Assembly (NCBI GenBank): GCA_019116965.1
Contig: DXAT01000033.1
Location: forward strand, 1 to 33,990
Reading direction: 5' to 3'
Source: Candidatus Coprenecus pullistercoris
GTDB lineage: Bacteria > Bacteroidota > Bacteroidia > Bacteroidales > UBA932
Length of the DNA stretch: 33,990 nucleotides
Numbering within the stretch: position 1 is the first letter of the stretch; each line of letters starts with the position of its first letter. The translations under genes and the position numbers were made by a program. Below the pieces are notes generated by a model. The model was not told where the DNA came from and ran no database searches. It saw only the letters and a list, made by a program, of their open reading frames with translations. Below, one piece after another: positions 16,540 through 25,330 of this stretch.

Positions 16540-17402
16540 TGCTTGTCTGTTTTTGGTTCTTCCGCGGGAGCGGCTGCCGGCTTGGGAGGGAAATTGACGG
16601 CGTGAATGGCTCCGGTCGGACACTCGGCCACACACTTGCGGCAGAGCTTGCATTTGTTGAAATCTATATAGGCCAGATTGTTCTCCACCGTAATGGCCCC
16701 GAAAGGACATACCTTTGCGCATTTGCCGCAGCCGATGCAGGCTGCGGTGCAGGCCTTCCTGGCCACACCGCCCTTGTCCTTGTTGACACAGGATACATAT
16801 ACCCTGCGGTTCTTCGGCCCCTTGTTGCGGAGCTCTATGACTCCTTTAGGGCAGGCCCTGACACATGCACCGCAGGCAGTGCATTTCTCCTCGTCCACTT
16901 CCGGGATGAGAGTCTCCGGATTGACCCTGATGGCTCCGAACTGGCAGGCACGCTCACAGTCACCGCCTCCAAGACATCCGTAACGGCAGCCTGTGTCGCC
17001 GCTGTAGAGCGAACTGATTATCCGGCATGAGACCGAGCCGTCATACTCATTGGTCCTTACTCTGTTCTGACATGTGCCGTTGCATCTGACAACGGCCACC
17101 ATGGGCGCCTTCTCCTCCACCTGTACCCCCATGGCCGAGGCCACTTTCTGCATGACGGAATTACCTCCGACGGGACAGAACTTGCCCTCAAGGGACTTGG
17201 ACTTGACACAGGCCTCGGCGAAAGCCCTGCAGCCTGCGAAACCGCATCCTCCGCAGTTGGCACCGGGCATCACTGACTCCACGACATCGATGAGCGGATC
17301 CTCCTCGACATTGAACTTTTTAGCCACGGCAAACAGCACCACGGCAAGCAGCAGTCCGAGTACGCTGAGGACGACAACCGTAAAAACAAAAGTAGTACCC
17401 AT
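16536..17402 (-). CDS. rnfB: Rnf complex subunit B (ferredoxin-like, multiple Fe-S clusters)
   Basis: Entry point for electrons from ferredoxin; 288 residues. Seen: one N-terminal membrane helix (4-27), the four-Cys cluster domain with Cys50, Cys53, Cys58 and Cys76 (CGGCGFAGC...C), and a Cys-rich array including CTACGACVRACP, CIGCGKCAKVCP and CKLCRKCVAECP. It is the long form of RnfB with extra 4Fe-4S sites. The C-terminus is a short Pro/Ala-rich tail. First rnf gene, six bases after the RseC gene; the downstream rnfC start overlaps its stop. Confidence 0.97.
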   Translation of the reverse strand: MGTTFVFTVVVLSVLGLLLAVVLFAVAKKFNVEEDPLIDVVESVMPGANCGGCGFAGCRAFAEACVKSKSLEGKFCPVGGNSVMQKVASAMGVQVEEKAPMVAVVRCNGTCQNRVRTNEYDGSVSCRIISSLYSGDTGCRYGCLGGGDCERACQFGAIRVNPETLIPEVDEEKCTACGACVRACPKGVIELRNKGPKNRRVYVSCVNKDKGGVARKACTAACIGCGKCAKVCPFGAITVENNLAYIDFNKCKLCRKCVAECPTGAIHAVNFPPKPAAAPAEEPKTDKQ

Positions 17403-17408
17403 GTGTTG

Positions 17409-17843
17409 TTATTGTATTTTTTCTATTGTAAAGGTAAATCCGGAATTGAGCTTGTCCCGGAACCCGGCCAGTACCAAATAGTACAGGGCCACAAACCCCA
17501 GGGCACCCAGCCCGGTCACCAGTTCGTTGTCAAAAAGTAAAGGCAAAGTTAATAATAAAACCAATAGGATGAACAACGGAACAAGATATGCTATCAGCAC
17601 GGCCTTGAAGCCCTGTGTCTGCCTTATGACGACATGCACCTGGTCGGACGGCCTGAACGAGCCGTCATCCCTGCGCTTGACCGTAATGATTCTGGGCTCG
17701 CCGGAAGAGGCTCCGCAAGCCGCCCTCGCATGACACCGGGCGCAGGCCGACTGAGCCACGATCCGGACCTTTACCTCAAACGGCATCACCTCCGTGACTG
17801 TCCCGGCATGCCGTATCTCCTCTGTCTCTATATGCTTTCTCAT
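17409..17843 (-). CDS. RseC/SoxR-reducing system family membrane protein
   Basis: 144-residue protein of the RseC/MucC family. Seen: a short N-terminal beta domain, a Cys cluster CARCHARAAC (Cys34, 37, 43), and two membrane helices (about 80-102 and 108-127). In proteobacteria RseC works with Rnf-like proteins in reducing SoxR; in Bacteroidota the gene commonly sits right before rnfB, as here. A role in Rnf assembly or electron transfer is inference. The start overlaps the DUF3108 gene stop (ATGA). Confidence 0.88.
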   Translation of the reverse strand: MRKHIETEEIRHAGTVTEVMPFEVKVRIVAQSACARCHARAACGASSGEPRIITVKRRDDGSFRPSDQVHVVIRQTQGFKAVLIAYLVPLFILLVLLLTLPLLFDNELVTGLGALGFVALYYLVLAGFRDKLNSGFTFTIEKIQ

Positions 17844-18694
17844 TTTTTATGTTTTACCACCTTGCATTCCTCCAGCGGATATCTAAGATGCTCCCAGCCG
17901 GAAAGCCTGCCGTATACCGAACCCACCAGTATCGGAGACTCGAAAAGCAGAGGCACTCTGTTCATGTCATCCGAGACCCATATATACATCTCCTGCTCTC
18001 CGGTAAACACCTCTCCGGCCACGACCTTGGCCGCAAACTTGAGAGTGCGGAACTTGCCTATACCTGGTATCTTCTTCTCCTCCCGTCCTATATACCTGAA
18101 GTATATGTCGAATATCTCCTCATCGATAGCGAATGACACGGGCTGGTTGACACCCTGCTCCAGTGCCTCCAAATCCATATTGCGGGCATTGTAGAACAAT
18201 GTCAGGAGGTCGAAAGTACACTCATGCCCGGGCAGGACCGTATCCACTGCCCCGCCCTTGCGGATGACCCTGGCACTGATGGCATGGGTACTGTCGTCCC
18301 AGTCGTAGAAATTCTGTATGGTGTACTTGCCCTCATGGATATCCCGGTGAAAATACACCGGCCTTACCGAATCCTCATAGAACATGGACTCATACAGGTC
18401 CCTCACCTTGAAAAAAGCATCCCAGAACTTATAGGTACTGCCCGAAGCCACCGGATGCAGGAGCCTGCGCCCGTCACGCATGCCACCGTCCTGCAGCACC
18501 ACCTCGGCCGTGCCTACATCGGTACGGATACCCAGCCACTTGTAATGTATGATGTAAGTCAGTCTCTCTCCCTGCCGGAAGGCATGATCGACCGCCAGAT
18601 CGGGATGTATCGGAAAGCACTGTCCCGAAAGCGGCTGCCACAACAGCAGCGACAGCACCACTGCCACAATATATCTAACCGAGACCGTCCTCAA
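17840..18694 (-). CDS. DUF3108-domain exported protein
   Basis: 284 residues with an N-terminal signal peptide (about 1-25, hydrophobic core YIVAVVLSLLLW). A Cys follows at 26 but the preceding Gly-Gln does not make a good lipobox. The body is a mostly beta DUF3108 protein: FRQGERLTYIIHYKWLGIRTDVGTAEV near the N-terminus, then YDWDDSTHAISARVIRKGGAVDTVLPG and the C-terminal WVSDDMNRVPLLFESPILVGSVYGRL. These match periplasmic proteins of unknown function. It overlaps dnaB by 20 bases and RseC by four, so it is in the same unit. Function unknown. Confidence 0.85.
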   Translation of the reverse strand: MRTVSVRYIVAVVLSLLLWQPLSGQCFPIHPDLAVDHAFRQGERLTYIIHYKWLGIRTDVGTAEVVLQDGGMRDGRRLLHPVASGSTYKFWDAFFKVRDLYESMFYEDSVRPVYFHRDIHEGKYTIQNFYDWDDSTHAISARVIRKGGAVDTVLPGHECTFDLLTLFYNARNMDLEALEQGVNQPVSFAIDEEIFDIYFRYIGREEKKIPGIGKFRTLKFAAKVVAGEVFTGEQEMYIWVSDDMNRVPLLFESPILVGSVYGRLSGWEHLRYPLEECKVVKHKK

Positions 18695-20150
18695 ACTCAG
18701 AATTGTTCATACTGGACTCGACATATACATCCTGGATGCTGTCCAGCGGACTGAATCCGTCATCGTTGGCATCCACAAAACGTGCCTCCGAGGCACGGAA
18801 CCGCATGGGCACATCGGCTGTCGAGCCGTTACGGTGCTTTGCGATGATGATCTGGGCCTCTCCAGGGGCCGAATTCTCTCCCTCAGTCCCGTAATACTCC
18901 GGACGGTGAATGAACATCACGATATCGGCGTCCTGCTCTATGGCTCCGGACTCGCGCAGGTCGCTGAGCTGCGGCCGCTTGTTGCCGCCACGGGTCTCCA
19001 CGGCACGGCTAAGCTGCGAAAGGGCGATAACCGGTATATCCAGTTCCTTGGCTATGGCCTTGAGCGAGCGTGAGATATTGGACACCTCCTGCTCCCTCAT
19101 GCCGCGCAGTTCGGGAGGACCGGTCATAAGCTGAAGGTAGTCTATGATTATCAGTTTGACTCCGGCGTTGCGCACCAAACGGCGTGCTTTGGAGCGCAGC
19201 TCGTATATCGAAAGCGACGGAGTATCGTCTATGTAGAGCGGAGCCGACGCCAAGTCCTTTATCCGTTCATGAAGCTGGACCAGCTCGTACTCCTGCAGTT
19301 TCTTTCCTCCGCGTATCTTATCGGAAGACAGTCCGGTCTCGGAGACAAGAAGTCTCTTTACCAACTGCTTGGAAGACATCTCAAGCGAGAAGAACGCAAC
19401 CGGTATCCTGTGGTCCACAGTCATGTTGCGGGCCATTGTCAGCACGAACGCCGTCTTACCCATGGCGGGACGGGCAGCGATAATGACCAGATCGGAAGCC
19501 TGCCATCCCAAAGTTATGCGGTCTATGCCAGTATATCCCGAAGGCACGCCGCTAAGGCCGTCCGTACGCTCCTGGTTGGCCTCGATCTCCATCACGGCCT
19601 CCTTGATGACATCCTGCACCGGCTGGGTCTCCCGCTTCATGTTCTTCTCCGCCAGATTGAACAGCTTCTGCTGGGCACCGTCCAGAAGGTCGTCCACCGG
19701 TATGCCGTCATCGAATGAGTCCCGCTGGACCTCGGCGGATATGGTTATCAGCTCCCTCTGGATATACTTCTGAAGCAGTATCTTGACATGGTAGTCCACA
19801 TGAGCCGCCGCGCCCACTTTCGACGACAGCAGGCTCAGGTAATACGGGCCGCCCGCCTCTTCCAGGTCTCCGTCCTTCTTCAGTTCCTCGGCCACAGTAT
19901 AGATGTCCACCGGGTCATGAGCCAGCGAGAGTTTCGATATGGCCGAGAAAATCTTCCTGTGGGCTTCCTTGTAAAAACAGTCCGCGGTAAGGGAATCCAG
20001 CACATCCGGCACCGCATTGGGCTCGATGAGCATGGCTCCCAAGACAGCCTCCTCCACATCTATGGCCTGGGGCGGAACTTTCCCCGACTCCATGCCTATG
20101 GCATCTATGGAGACTTCCTTCTTATTTTTTGGTCTGACAGTTTTCGCCAT
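18675..20150 (-). CDS. dnaB: Replicative DNA helicase
   Basis: Hexameric 5'-3' helicase of the replisome. 491 residues, usual length, no intein. Seen: N-terminal domain about 26-127 (PPQAIDVEEAVLGAMLIEPNA); RecA-like domain about 195-465 with Walker A ARPAMGKT at 226-233, Walker B LIIIDYLQLM, and the H3/H4 region LSQLSRAVETRGGNKRPQLSDLRESG and ADIVMFIHRPEYY. It follows the aminotransferase after 12 bases. Its presence in the same transcription run as Rnf is a matter of packing more than function. Confidence 0.98.
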   Translation of the reverse strand: MAKTVRPKNKKEVSIDAIGMESGKVPPQAIDVEEAVLGAMLIEPNAVPDVLDSLTADCFYKEAHRKIFSAISKLSLAHDPVDIYTVAEELKKDGDLEEAGGPYYLSLLSSKVGAAAHVDYHVKILLQKYIQRELITISAEVQRDSFDDGIPVDDLLDGAQQKLFNLAEKNMKRETQPVQDVIKEAVMEIEANQERTDGLSGVPSGYTGIDRITLGWQASDLVIIAARPAMGKTAFVLTMARNMTVDHRIPVAFFSLEMSSKQLVKRLLVSETGLSSDKIRGGKKLQEYELVQLHERIKDLASAPLYIDDTPSLSIYELRSKARRLVRNAGVKLIIIDYLQLMTGPPELRGMREQEVSNISRSLKAIAKELDIPVIALSQLSRAVETRGGNKRPQLSDLRESGAIEQDADIVMFIHRPEYYGTEGENSAPGEAQIIIAKHRNGSTADVPMRFRASEARFVDANDDGFSPLDSIQDVYVESSMNNSEFEDGLG

Positions 20151-20162
20151 GATAATTACGAT

Positions 20163-21338
20163 TTAGAGTTTGTCCAGTGCCCGGATTACTGTATTCACGG
20201 CCATATCCGCCTCCTCCATGCTTATACACAGCGGGGGCGCGATACGGAATGATGTCGGATTGTAGAGGAAATAGTCGCTCACCGCCCCTTCGTCCAGCAG
20301 CAGGCCCAGCATCCGCGAGGCATAATCCTCCCGGCCCAGATCCACGGCCAGCAGCAGTCCGCTCCTGCGTATTTCCCTGACCGCAGGATGTGAGCGGAGC
20401 GCATCCCCGATATATTGTCCCTTCATGTCCGCCTTGCTCACCCAGTCCTCCCTGAGCAGGACCTTAAGCGACGCCAAGGCCGCGGCACAGCATACCGGAT
20501 GACCTCCGAAAGTAGTGATATGGCCGAGTACGGGATCGTGAGTAAACGCATCGAGCCGGGTCTTGGAGGATACCACGCCCCCAAGAGGCATGCCTCCGCC
20601 CAATGCCTTCGCCAGCACCAGTATGTCAGGAACGACTCCGTATTTCTCAAAGGCGAACATCCTGCCTGTGCGTCCGAACCCGGTCTGCACCTCATCGAAT
20701 ATCAGAAGCGTACCGGTCTCATCGCACCTTGTACGCAGCGCCTGCAGGAAACCGTCGTCAGGAACGATCACGCCTGCCTCGCCCTGCACAGGCTCCACAA
20801 TCACGCAGGCAGTCCTGTCTGTTATCAGGCTCAGATCCTGAAGGCAGTTGAAGCGAAGCTGGTCAACACCTGGCAGCAACGGACGGAAAGCACCCTTACG
20901 GCCCTCATCGTCCATAAGACTGAGGGACGCATGGGACGAACCGTGATAACAGTTGACGAACGAGGCCATGCGGCTCCTGCCGGTAAGTCTTTTCGCGAGT
21001 TTCAAAGCGGCGTCCACAGCCTCCGACCCGGAGTTGACATAATAGATACAGTCAAGGGACGGCGGCAGAATGGATGTGAGGAGCGATGCATGAAGCACCT
21101 GAGGAGCCTGTATCATCTCTCCGTACACCATCAGATGAAAATAATCTCCCGCCTGGGAGCGCACCGCCTCCACCACCTCCGGATGATGATGGCCTATGTT
21201 GCTGACACACACGCCTGAGACCAGATCGATATACCTGCGGCCGTGACTGTAGAGAAAAACACCATCCGCCCTGTCTACCTCAATAGCCAAAGGGGATGGT
21301 GATGTCTGTCCTACATGCTGGAAGAATGTCCTTCTCAT
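20163..21338 (-). CDS. Class III PLP-dependent aminotransferase
   Basis: 391-residue fold-type I aminotransferase of the ornithine/acetylornithine/4-aminobutyrate group. Seen: YYVNSGSEAVDAALKLAKR at 99-117, the Asp that holds the PLP ring N in FDEVQTGFGRTG (214-225), Lys244 in LVLAKALGGGMPLGG as PLP Schiff-base lysine, and TTFGGHPVCCAAALA. The substrate cannot be fixed from sequence; acetylornithine, ornithine, lysine or putrescine types are all possible. It starts at the zinc-ribbon gene stop (ATGA overlap). Confidence 0.92.
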   Translation of the reverse strand: MRRTFFQHVGQTSPSPLAIEVDRADGVFLYSHGRRYIDLVSGVCVSNIGHHHPEVVEAVRSQAGDYFHLMVYGEMIQAPQVLHASLLTSILPPSLDCIYYVNSGSEAVDAALKLAKRLTGRSRMASFVNCYHGSSHASLSLMDDEGRKGAFRPLLPGVDQLRFNCLQDLSLITDRTACVIVEPVQGEAGVIVPDDGFLQALRTRCDETGTLLIFDEVQTGFGRTGRMFAFEKYGVVPDILVLAKALGGGMPLGGVVSSKTRLDAFTHDPVLGHITTFGGHPVCCAAALASLKVLLREDWVSKADMKGQYIGDALRSHPAVREIRRSGLLLAVDLGREDYASRMLGLLLDEGAVSDYFLYNPTSFRIAPPLCISMEEADMAVNTVIRALDKL

Positions 21339-22174
21339 TCTTTTCCGGCAGCAACCTTGTCCTCCTCAAAATCGGGACTTACCAGAATCCTTCCGCAATA
21401 CTCGCACACGATGATCTTCTTGTTCTGAGCGATGTCGAGCTGCCTCTGGGGCGGAATCTTGTTGAAGCATCCGCCGCACGCGTCTCTCTTGACGGTCACC
21501 ACGGCAAGACCGTTATGGGCATTGGACCTCACCTTCTCGTATGCGGCGAGAGTCCTCGCATCTATGGAGGACTTGAGCTCGGATATCTCCTTCGTGAGTC
21601 TCTCTTCCTCCTTGGCGGTCTCCTCGGTAATGGAATCACACTCCTTTTTCTTCTCCTCGAGATCCGCCTCTCTCTGCTTGATGGTGCCGAGAGTATCATT
21701 TATGGCCGCCTTCAGCTCATCGATGCGTGCTTTTCTCTCATTGATGCGTTTTGCGGCAAGCTCAAGCTCAAGCTGCTGGTACTCCAGCTCACGGGAGATG
21801 GAGACATACTCCCTGTTGTTCTTGACATTGGCCTGCTGCTCCTGGTACTTGGCGATGGCAGCCTTGCTGTTCTCCGCCTCTATCTTTTTCTGCGACAGGT
21901 ACTTTTCGGACTCTGCCATCTCCTCGCGGAGCTTGCCCACACGGGTCTTGAGTCCTTCCACCTCATCCTCAAGATCCCTGATCTCATCAGGAAGCTCACC
22001 GAGCAGGAGATGAATCTCGTCAATCTTGGAATCCCTCTGCTGAATCATGTACAGAGTATGGAGCTTGTGCTCCATACCGGCCTCGGTGTCACTGATGTTC
22101 TTGGATAGGGACACGAATGTCTCACGCCTGTCGATAGGCGTATCTATCATGTTCTTCTGTCTGTTTGTAGCCAT
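21335..22174 (-). CDS. Coiled-coil protein with C-terminal C4 zinc ribbon
   Basis: 279 residues. A long central coiled coil (about 45-215), rich in Glu, Lys, Leu and Gln, is followed by a zinc ribbon with CGGC and CEYCGRI separated by 22 residues. This is the C4-type zinc ribbon (DUF164-like) family found next to Nif3 genes in many bacteria; a nucleic-acid or RNA-related role has been proposed for the family but is not established. It sits six bases after nif3 and overlaps the aminotransferase gene, in agreement with that conserved pairing. The first 34 residues are not family-like, so a later start at Met34 is possible. Confidence 0.88.
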   Translation of the reverse strand: MATNRQKNMIDTPIDRRETFVSLSKNISDTEAGMEHKLHTLYMIQQRDSKIDEIHLLLGELPDEIRDLEDEVEGLKTRVGKLREEMAESEKYLSQKKIEAENSKAAIAKYQEQQANVKNNREYVSISRELEYQQLELELAAKRINERKARIDELKAAINDTLGTIKQREADLEEKKKECDSITEETAKEEERLTKEISELKSSIDARTLAAYEKVRSNAHNGLAVVTVKRDACGGCFNKIPPQRQLDIAQNKKIIVCEYCGRILVSPDFEEDKVAAGKE

Positions 22175-22180
22175 ATCTGT

Positions 22181-22957
22181 TTAAAAATAATATACAGGAT
22201 TGACAGTGCTTTTTGATGCAATCCGGAGCGCAAAGTTAGGAATTTTTTCCCTAACGGTGTCATATATTACATCCACAATCTTCGACTCGCTCTCAAAATG
22301 TCCTATGTCAGCAATCATCATGCCGTCCGGGGCATAGAACTCATGATATGACACATCTGCCGTTACATACACATCCGCGCCGGCCTTGCATGCGGCTGCG
22401 ATAAGCGAGCGCCCGCTGCCTCCGCACAAAGCCACACGGCGGACCGGCCCGGTCAACAGGCGCGAGTGCCTGACGACCTTGAGCCCGAGGGCCGACTTCA
22501 TGTCCGCAAGAAATGTCCCGGCAGGTACAGGTTCGGGAAGACTGCCTATTATGCCGAGACCGCAGCCTTCTCCGTCATCATCGAGCACCTTTACATCCAC
22601 AAGTCCCAAAAGAGATGCGGTATGGCCGCTGACTCCGCCCAGGACCTTGTCCATATTGGTATGACAGGCATAGACGGTCACTCCTCCCCGTATGGCATCC
22701 ATCACAGCCCGGCCGGTAAGGGTAGCACGGGATATCTTTCTGAGCCCACCGAAAATCAGGGGGTGATGAGTGATGACCATATCGGCCCCTGTTTCCAGCG
22801 CCTCCTCTATCAGCTCCGGAGTACAGTCAAATCCTATCAGGGCCTTATGTACCTGACAGTCCGCATCTCCGATACAAAAACCGGAATTGTCCCAGCTTTC
22901 CTGAAGCCTCAGTGGAGCGAACTCCTCTATGACGGCCGCTATCTCTCCTGCCCTCAT
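22181..22957 (-). CDS. Nif3-like dinuclear metal centre protein
   Basis: 258 residues, the short form of the Nif3/YbgI (DUF34) family without the inserted PII-like domain. Seen: LQESWDNSGFCIG near the N-terminus, the metal-binding THHPLIFGGL at 63-72 with His64 and His65, CHTNMDKV, and the C-terminal DIGHFESESK. These are the dinuclear metal ligands. The family is broadly conserved; a role in metal handling or as a hydrolase is suspected, not known. Overlaps the MerR-type gene by four bases and is followed by its usual partner, the zinc-ribbon gene. Confidence 0.93.
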   Translation of the reverse strand: MRAGEIAAVIEEFAPLRLQESWDNSGFCIGDADCQVHKALIGFDCTPELIEEALETGADMVITHHPLIFGGLRKISRATLTGRAVMDAIRGGVTVYACHTNMDKVLGGVSGHTASLLGLVDVKVLDDDGEGCGLGIIGSLPEPVPAGTFLADMKSALGLKVVRHSRLLTGPVRRVALCGGSGRSLIAAACKAGADVYVTADVSYHEFYAPDGMMIADIGHFESESKIVDVIYDTVREKIPNFALRIASKSTVNPVYYF

Positions 22958-23298
22958 ACGCTCAAAGATTTGGATATCTCCAGCAATGACTCCCTGACAC
23001 CGCGCAGTCTCTCGGCTATCTCCGCGTTGTTGTCCACGCTCCTGCCCCCACGGCCGAGCGCGGCGGCGGCGCCCTCAAGCGTCATCCTGCGTTCCTTTAC
23101 CAGATAATGTATCTTCTTGAGCTCCTCCACATCTGCAGGAGAGTATTTCCTGTTGCCCTTCTTGTTCCTCTGCGGCTTTACGAAGCGGGAGAAGGTGTCC
23201 GACCAGTATCTTACCAGGGAAGTGCTCTCTCCCAAGAGCTCCGCCACTTCTCCGATACTGTAATACAGCTTTTCAGGTTGATATTCCTTATATGGCAT
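22954..23298 (-). CDS. MerR-family transcriptional regulator
   Basis: 114 residues. Seen: an N-terminal winged helix-turn-helix (YYSIGEVAELLGESTSLVRYWSDTF, about 13-37), the wing QRNKKGNRKYSPADVEELKKI, and a short dimerisation helix. No effector-binding domain and no metal-binding Cys pair, as is usual for the short MerR proteins of Bacteroidota. The start is ATG 23298, 11 bases after the upstream stop; the frame is open upstream but only across the end of the M23 gene. Target unknown. Confidence 0.9.
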   Translation of the reverse strand: MPYKEYQPEKLYYSIGEVAELLGESTSLVRYWSDTFSRFVKPQRNKKGNRKYSPADVEELKKIHYLVKERRMTLEGAAAALGRGGRSVDNNAEIAERLRGVRESLLEISKSLSV

Positions 23299-23309
23299 GA
23301 TGGATGATT

Positions 23310-24266
23310 TTAGTCCAGTGATTGTCCTGTATTGGCTGCGTACATGAGCAGCTCGGCATAGCTGTCGGTGTCCAGCTCGGCGTTGAAGAAGCACAAGGGG
23401 TCAAGCTGCCTGCCGTCACGAAGCACTTCGTAATGAAGATGAGGAGCGAATGAAGTACCCGAGTTGCCGCTGCGCCCTATCACATCACCGCGCGACACCT
23501 GCTGTCCCTTGCGCACAAGCACATCGGACAGATGGGCATACACCGTCTCGTATCCGTTGCCGTGGTCCACCACGATCCTGGTTCCCTGCAGTTTCATGGC
23601 CCTCTCCACGGACTTGACCGTACCGTCGGCCGTAGTCCTCACCTCCACTCCTGCAGGAGCCACGAGGTCGAGGCCGCCGTGAAAGACCACCTCCTTGTAG
23701 AAAGGATGCATCTTGCGTCCCAAGGACGCCCCCACATTGCCCAGCGGGAAATCCGCGATAGGCATTATGGACGGTATCCTCCTAAGCATATCCGGATCCG
23801 TCTCCGAAAGTGAATCAGCCACGGCGCCTATCAGCATCGAGCACAGGTCGAACTCCCTTCCGAGCCTGAACGCCGCAAGATAAGTCATATCCACCAGCTG
23901 AGGCACGCATGCCGTATCCGACAGGGCCTGCATGAGAGAGGTATCGGCAAACGAGATGTCAGGAAAATTGGTGTTGAAAAGCTCGCGGTAAATGGCCTCG
24001 TCCTTCACCTCCAGGCCCCCGACCACATTTTCCAGAAGGGTCACCTGTCCGGACAAGGCATCGTACTCCCTTTCTATCAGGCGCCGTTCGGATATCATCC
24101 GGCGTTCCTCCTCACTTGAGAAAAAAAGTGTGAATACCAGATAGTACAGAACCACCAGAGCAAGCGTGTAAGCGACGAATTTCAGCACACGGAGCACATG
24201 ATACATCGCCGGGTGCCTGTCCTCGACGAAATCAAGCAATTCCTTATCGTACTTCAGGCGTCCCAT
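23310..24266 (-). CDS. Membrane-anchored M23 peptidase (second of a tandem pair)
   Basis: 318 residues. A single N-terminal membrane helix (about 27-49) leads to a short coiled coil (51-75) and a C-terminal LytM/M23 domain (about 205-300). Zinc and catalytic residues are all present: HGGLDLVAPAG (His and Asp), YAHLSD, and PHLHYEV. Predicted cell-wall endopeptidase facing the periplasm, cutting peptide crosslinks in peptidoglycan. The ATG overlaps the stop of the M23 gene before it (TGATG), so the two are translationally coupled and may work as a pair. Confidence 0.92.
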   Translation of the reverse strand: MGRLKYDKELLDFVEDRHPAMYHVLRVLKFVAYTLALVVLYYLVFTLFFSSEEERRMISERRLIEREYDALSGQVTLLENVVGGLEVKDEAIYRELFNTNFPDISFADTSLMQALSDTACVPQLVDMTYLAAFRLGREFDLCSMLIGAVADSLSETDPDMLRRIPSIMPIADFPLGNVGASLGRKMHPFYKEVVFHGGLDLVAPAGVEVRTTADGTVKSVERAMKLQGTRIVVDHGNGYETVYAHLSDVLVRKGQQVSRGDVIGRSGNSGTSFAPHLHYEVLRDGRQLDPLCFFNAELDTDSYAELLMYAANTGQSLD

Positions 24267-25261
24267 CAGCTCATCGGCTTCTCATTGGAGGAACTGATGA
24301 TAGCGGCATAGTCCTCCGGCAGTATGTCCTTATTGTAATAATTGACCGGATTGACATGATTCCCCATATAGATTACCTCATAATGAAGATGCGTTCCTGT
24401 TGAGCGTCCGGTGTTGCCCATAAGGGCTATCTGCTGCCCGCGCTGCACATCCTGTCCCTCATGCACGAGAGCCTCCCTCAGATGTGCATAGCGTGTCTTG
24501 TATCCGAATCCATGATCCACCAGCACATATCTTCCATAACCTCCGGCGTCATAGCCGACCTTCTCCACCACACCGTTGCCCGTGACATATATCGGCTCAC
24601 CCTGCTGTCCGGATTTGGGAGCAAGGTCCACTCCCTGATGACGGCGGTACATGTTCCTGTGTATCGGGTCGACCCGCACGCCGAAACCGGAAGCCTGACG
24701 CACATTGGCATAATTGACAGGAGGTATGGTAGGAGCGCACAAAGCCATCTCGGCGGCTCTCGCGGAGACCGCTGCCACCTGGTCGAAGGACTTTGACTGT
24801 ACATAGGCCTTCTTCAGGAGCATGTCGGAACGCATCACGGCACCGGTAAGCGAGCCGGTATAGTCCCTCTCCCTGAGAGAGGCATACCTGTCCACTCCTC
24901 CGTAACCGGCACTGCGTATGTCATCAGGAATAACCTCCATGCCGAACACAGAACGGTAAAGCGAATTGTCCCTGCGCTCCATGTCCTCAAGAGCCATTGC
25001 GGAGGCCTCGATCTTCCGCTCGAGCAGATCCAGCTTCGAATGCCACTCCCTGTAGCTTTTCTCCACGATAAGCTCCCTCGGAGTCCTGCCATGGAATACA
25101 TCCGTAACAAGATAGAGCGAGAGTACGAACACCGAGACGCTTGACAGAGCATACAATATGGCCGTACGCACATACCTTCTCACAGTCGAAGGCTGTTCAA
25201 CCACATCATAATCAAGTGTCTCCGGGTTCAACACATATTGCCTGTCTGTTTTCTTGCGCAT
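24266..25261 (-). CDS. Membrane-anchored M23 peptidase (first of a tandem pair)
   Basis: 331 residues. N-terminal membrane helix (about 31-52), coiled coil (68-95) and a C-terminal M23 domain with HQGVDLAPKSG, RYAHLRE and GTHLHYEVIYMGNHVNP; all metal and catalytic residues intact. Family members cut peptidoglycan crosslinks and often act in cell elongation or division. The start is ATG 25261: the longer frame begins at a TTG that lies inside the promoter -7 element. An AGGAGGAG stretch lies 10-15 bases before the ATG, an uncommonly good Shine-Dalgarno match for this group. First gene of the long minus-strand run. Confidence 0.93.
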   Translation of the reverse strand: MRKKTDRQYVLNPETLDYDVVEQPSTVRRYVRTAILYALSSVSVFVLSLYLVTDVFHGRTPRELIVEKSYREWHSKLDLLERKIEASAMALEDMERRDNSLYRSVFGMEVIPDDIRSAGYGGVDRYASLRERDYTGSLTGAVMRSDMLLKKAYVQSKSFDQVAAVSARAAEMALCAPTIPPVNYANVRQASGFGVRVDPIHRNMYRRHQGVDLAPKSGQQGEPIYVTGNGVVEKVGYDAGGYGRYVLVDHGFGYKTRYAHLREALVHEGQDVQRGQQIALMGNTGRSTGTHLHYEVIYMGNHVNPVNYYNKDILPEDYAAIISSSNEKPMS

Positions 25262-25291
25262 ATTCCGTACTTCTCCTCCTAAATTAATGGG

Positions 25292-25324
25292 CAAAAATAC
25301 AAAAAATCCTTTTCAGCGGTCAAA
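25292..25324 (-). promoter_or_regulatory. Strong predicted promoter of the M23-to-rnf gene run
   Basis: On the minus strand TTTG (25324-25321), 21 bases of spacer, then TATTTTTG (25299-25292). Both the -33 and -7 elements of Bacteroidota promoters are matched at proper spacing, the best promoter in the window. The leader to ATG 25261 would be about 25 bases. No other clear promoter is seen until the end of the run at 12115. Confidence 0.8.
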
Positions 25325-25330
25325 TATTTT

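Noticed and set aside
16540-16722. N-terminal extension of rnfC to 16722
   Set aside because: It overlaps the Fe-S coding part of rnfB in another frame; RnfC similarity starts at ATG 16539.
17430-17445. Possible internal promoter before rnfB (TACCTTTA on the minus strand)
   Set aside because: The last, strongly conserved G is missing and no -33 element is present; it lies inside the RseC gene.
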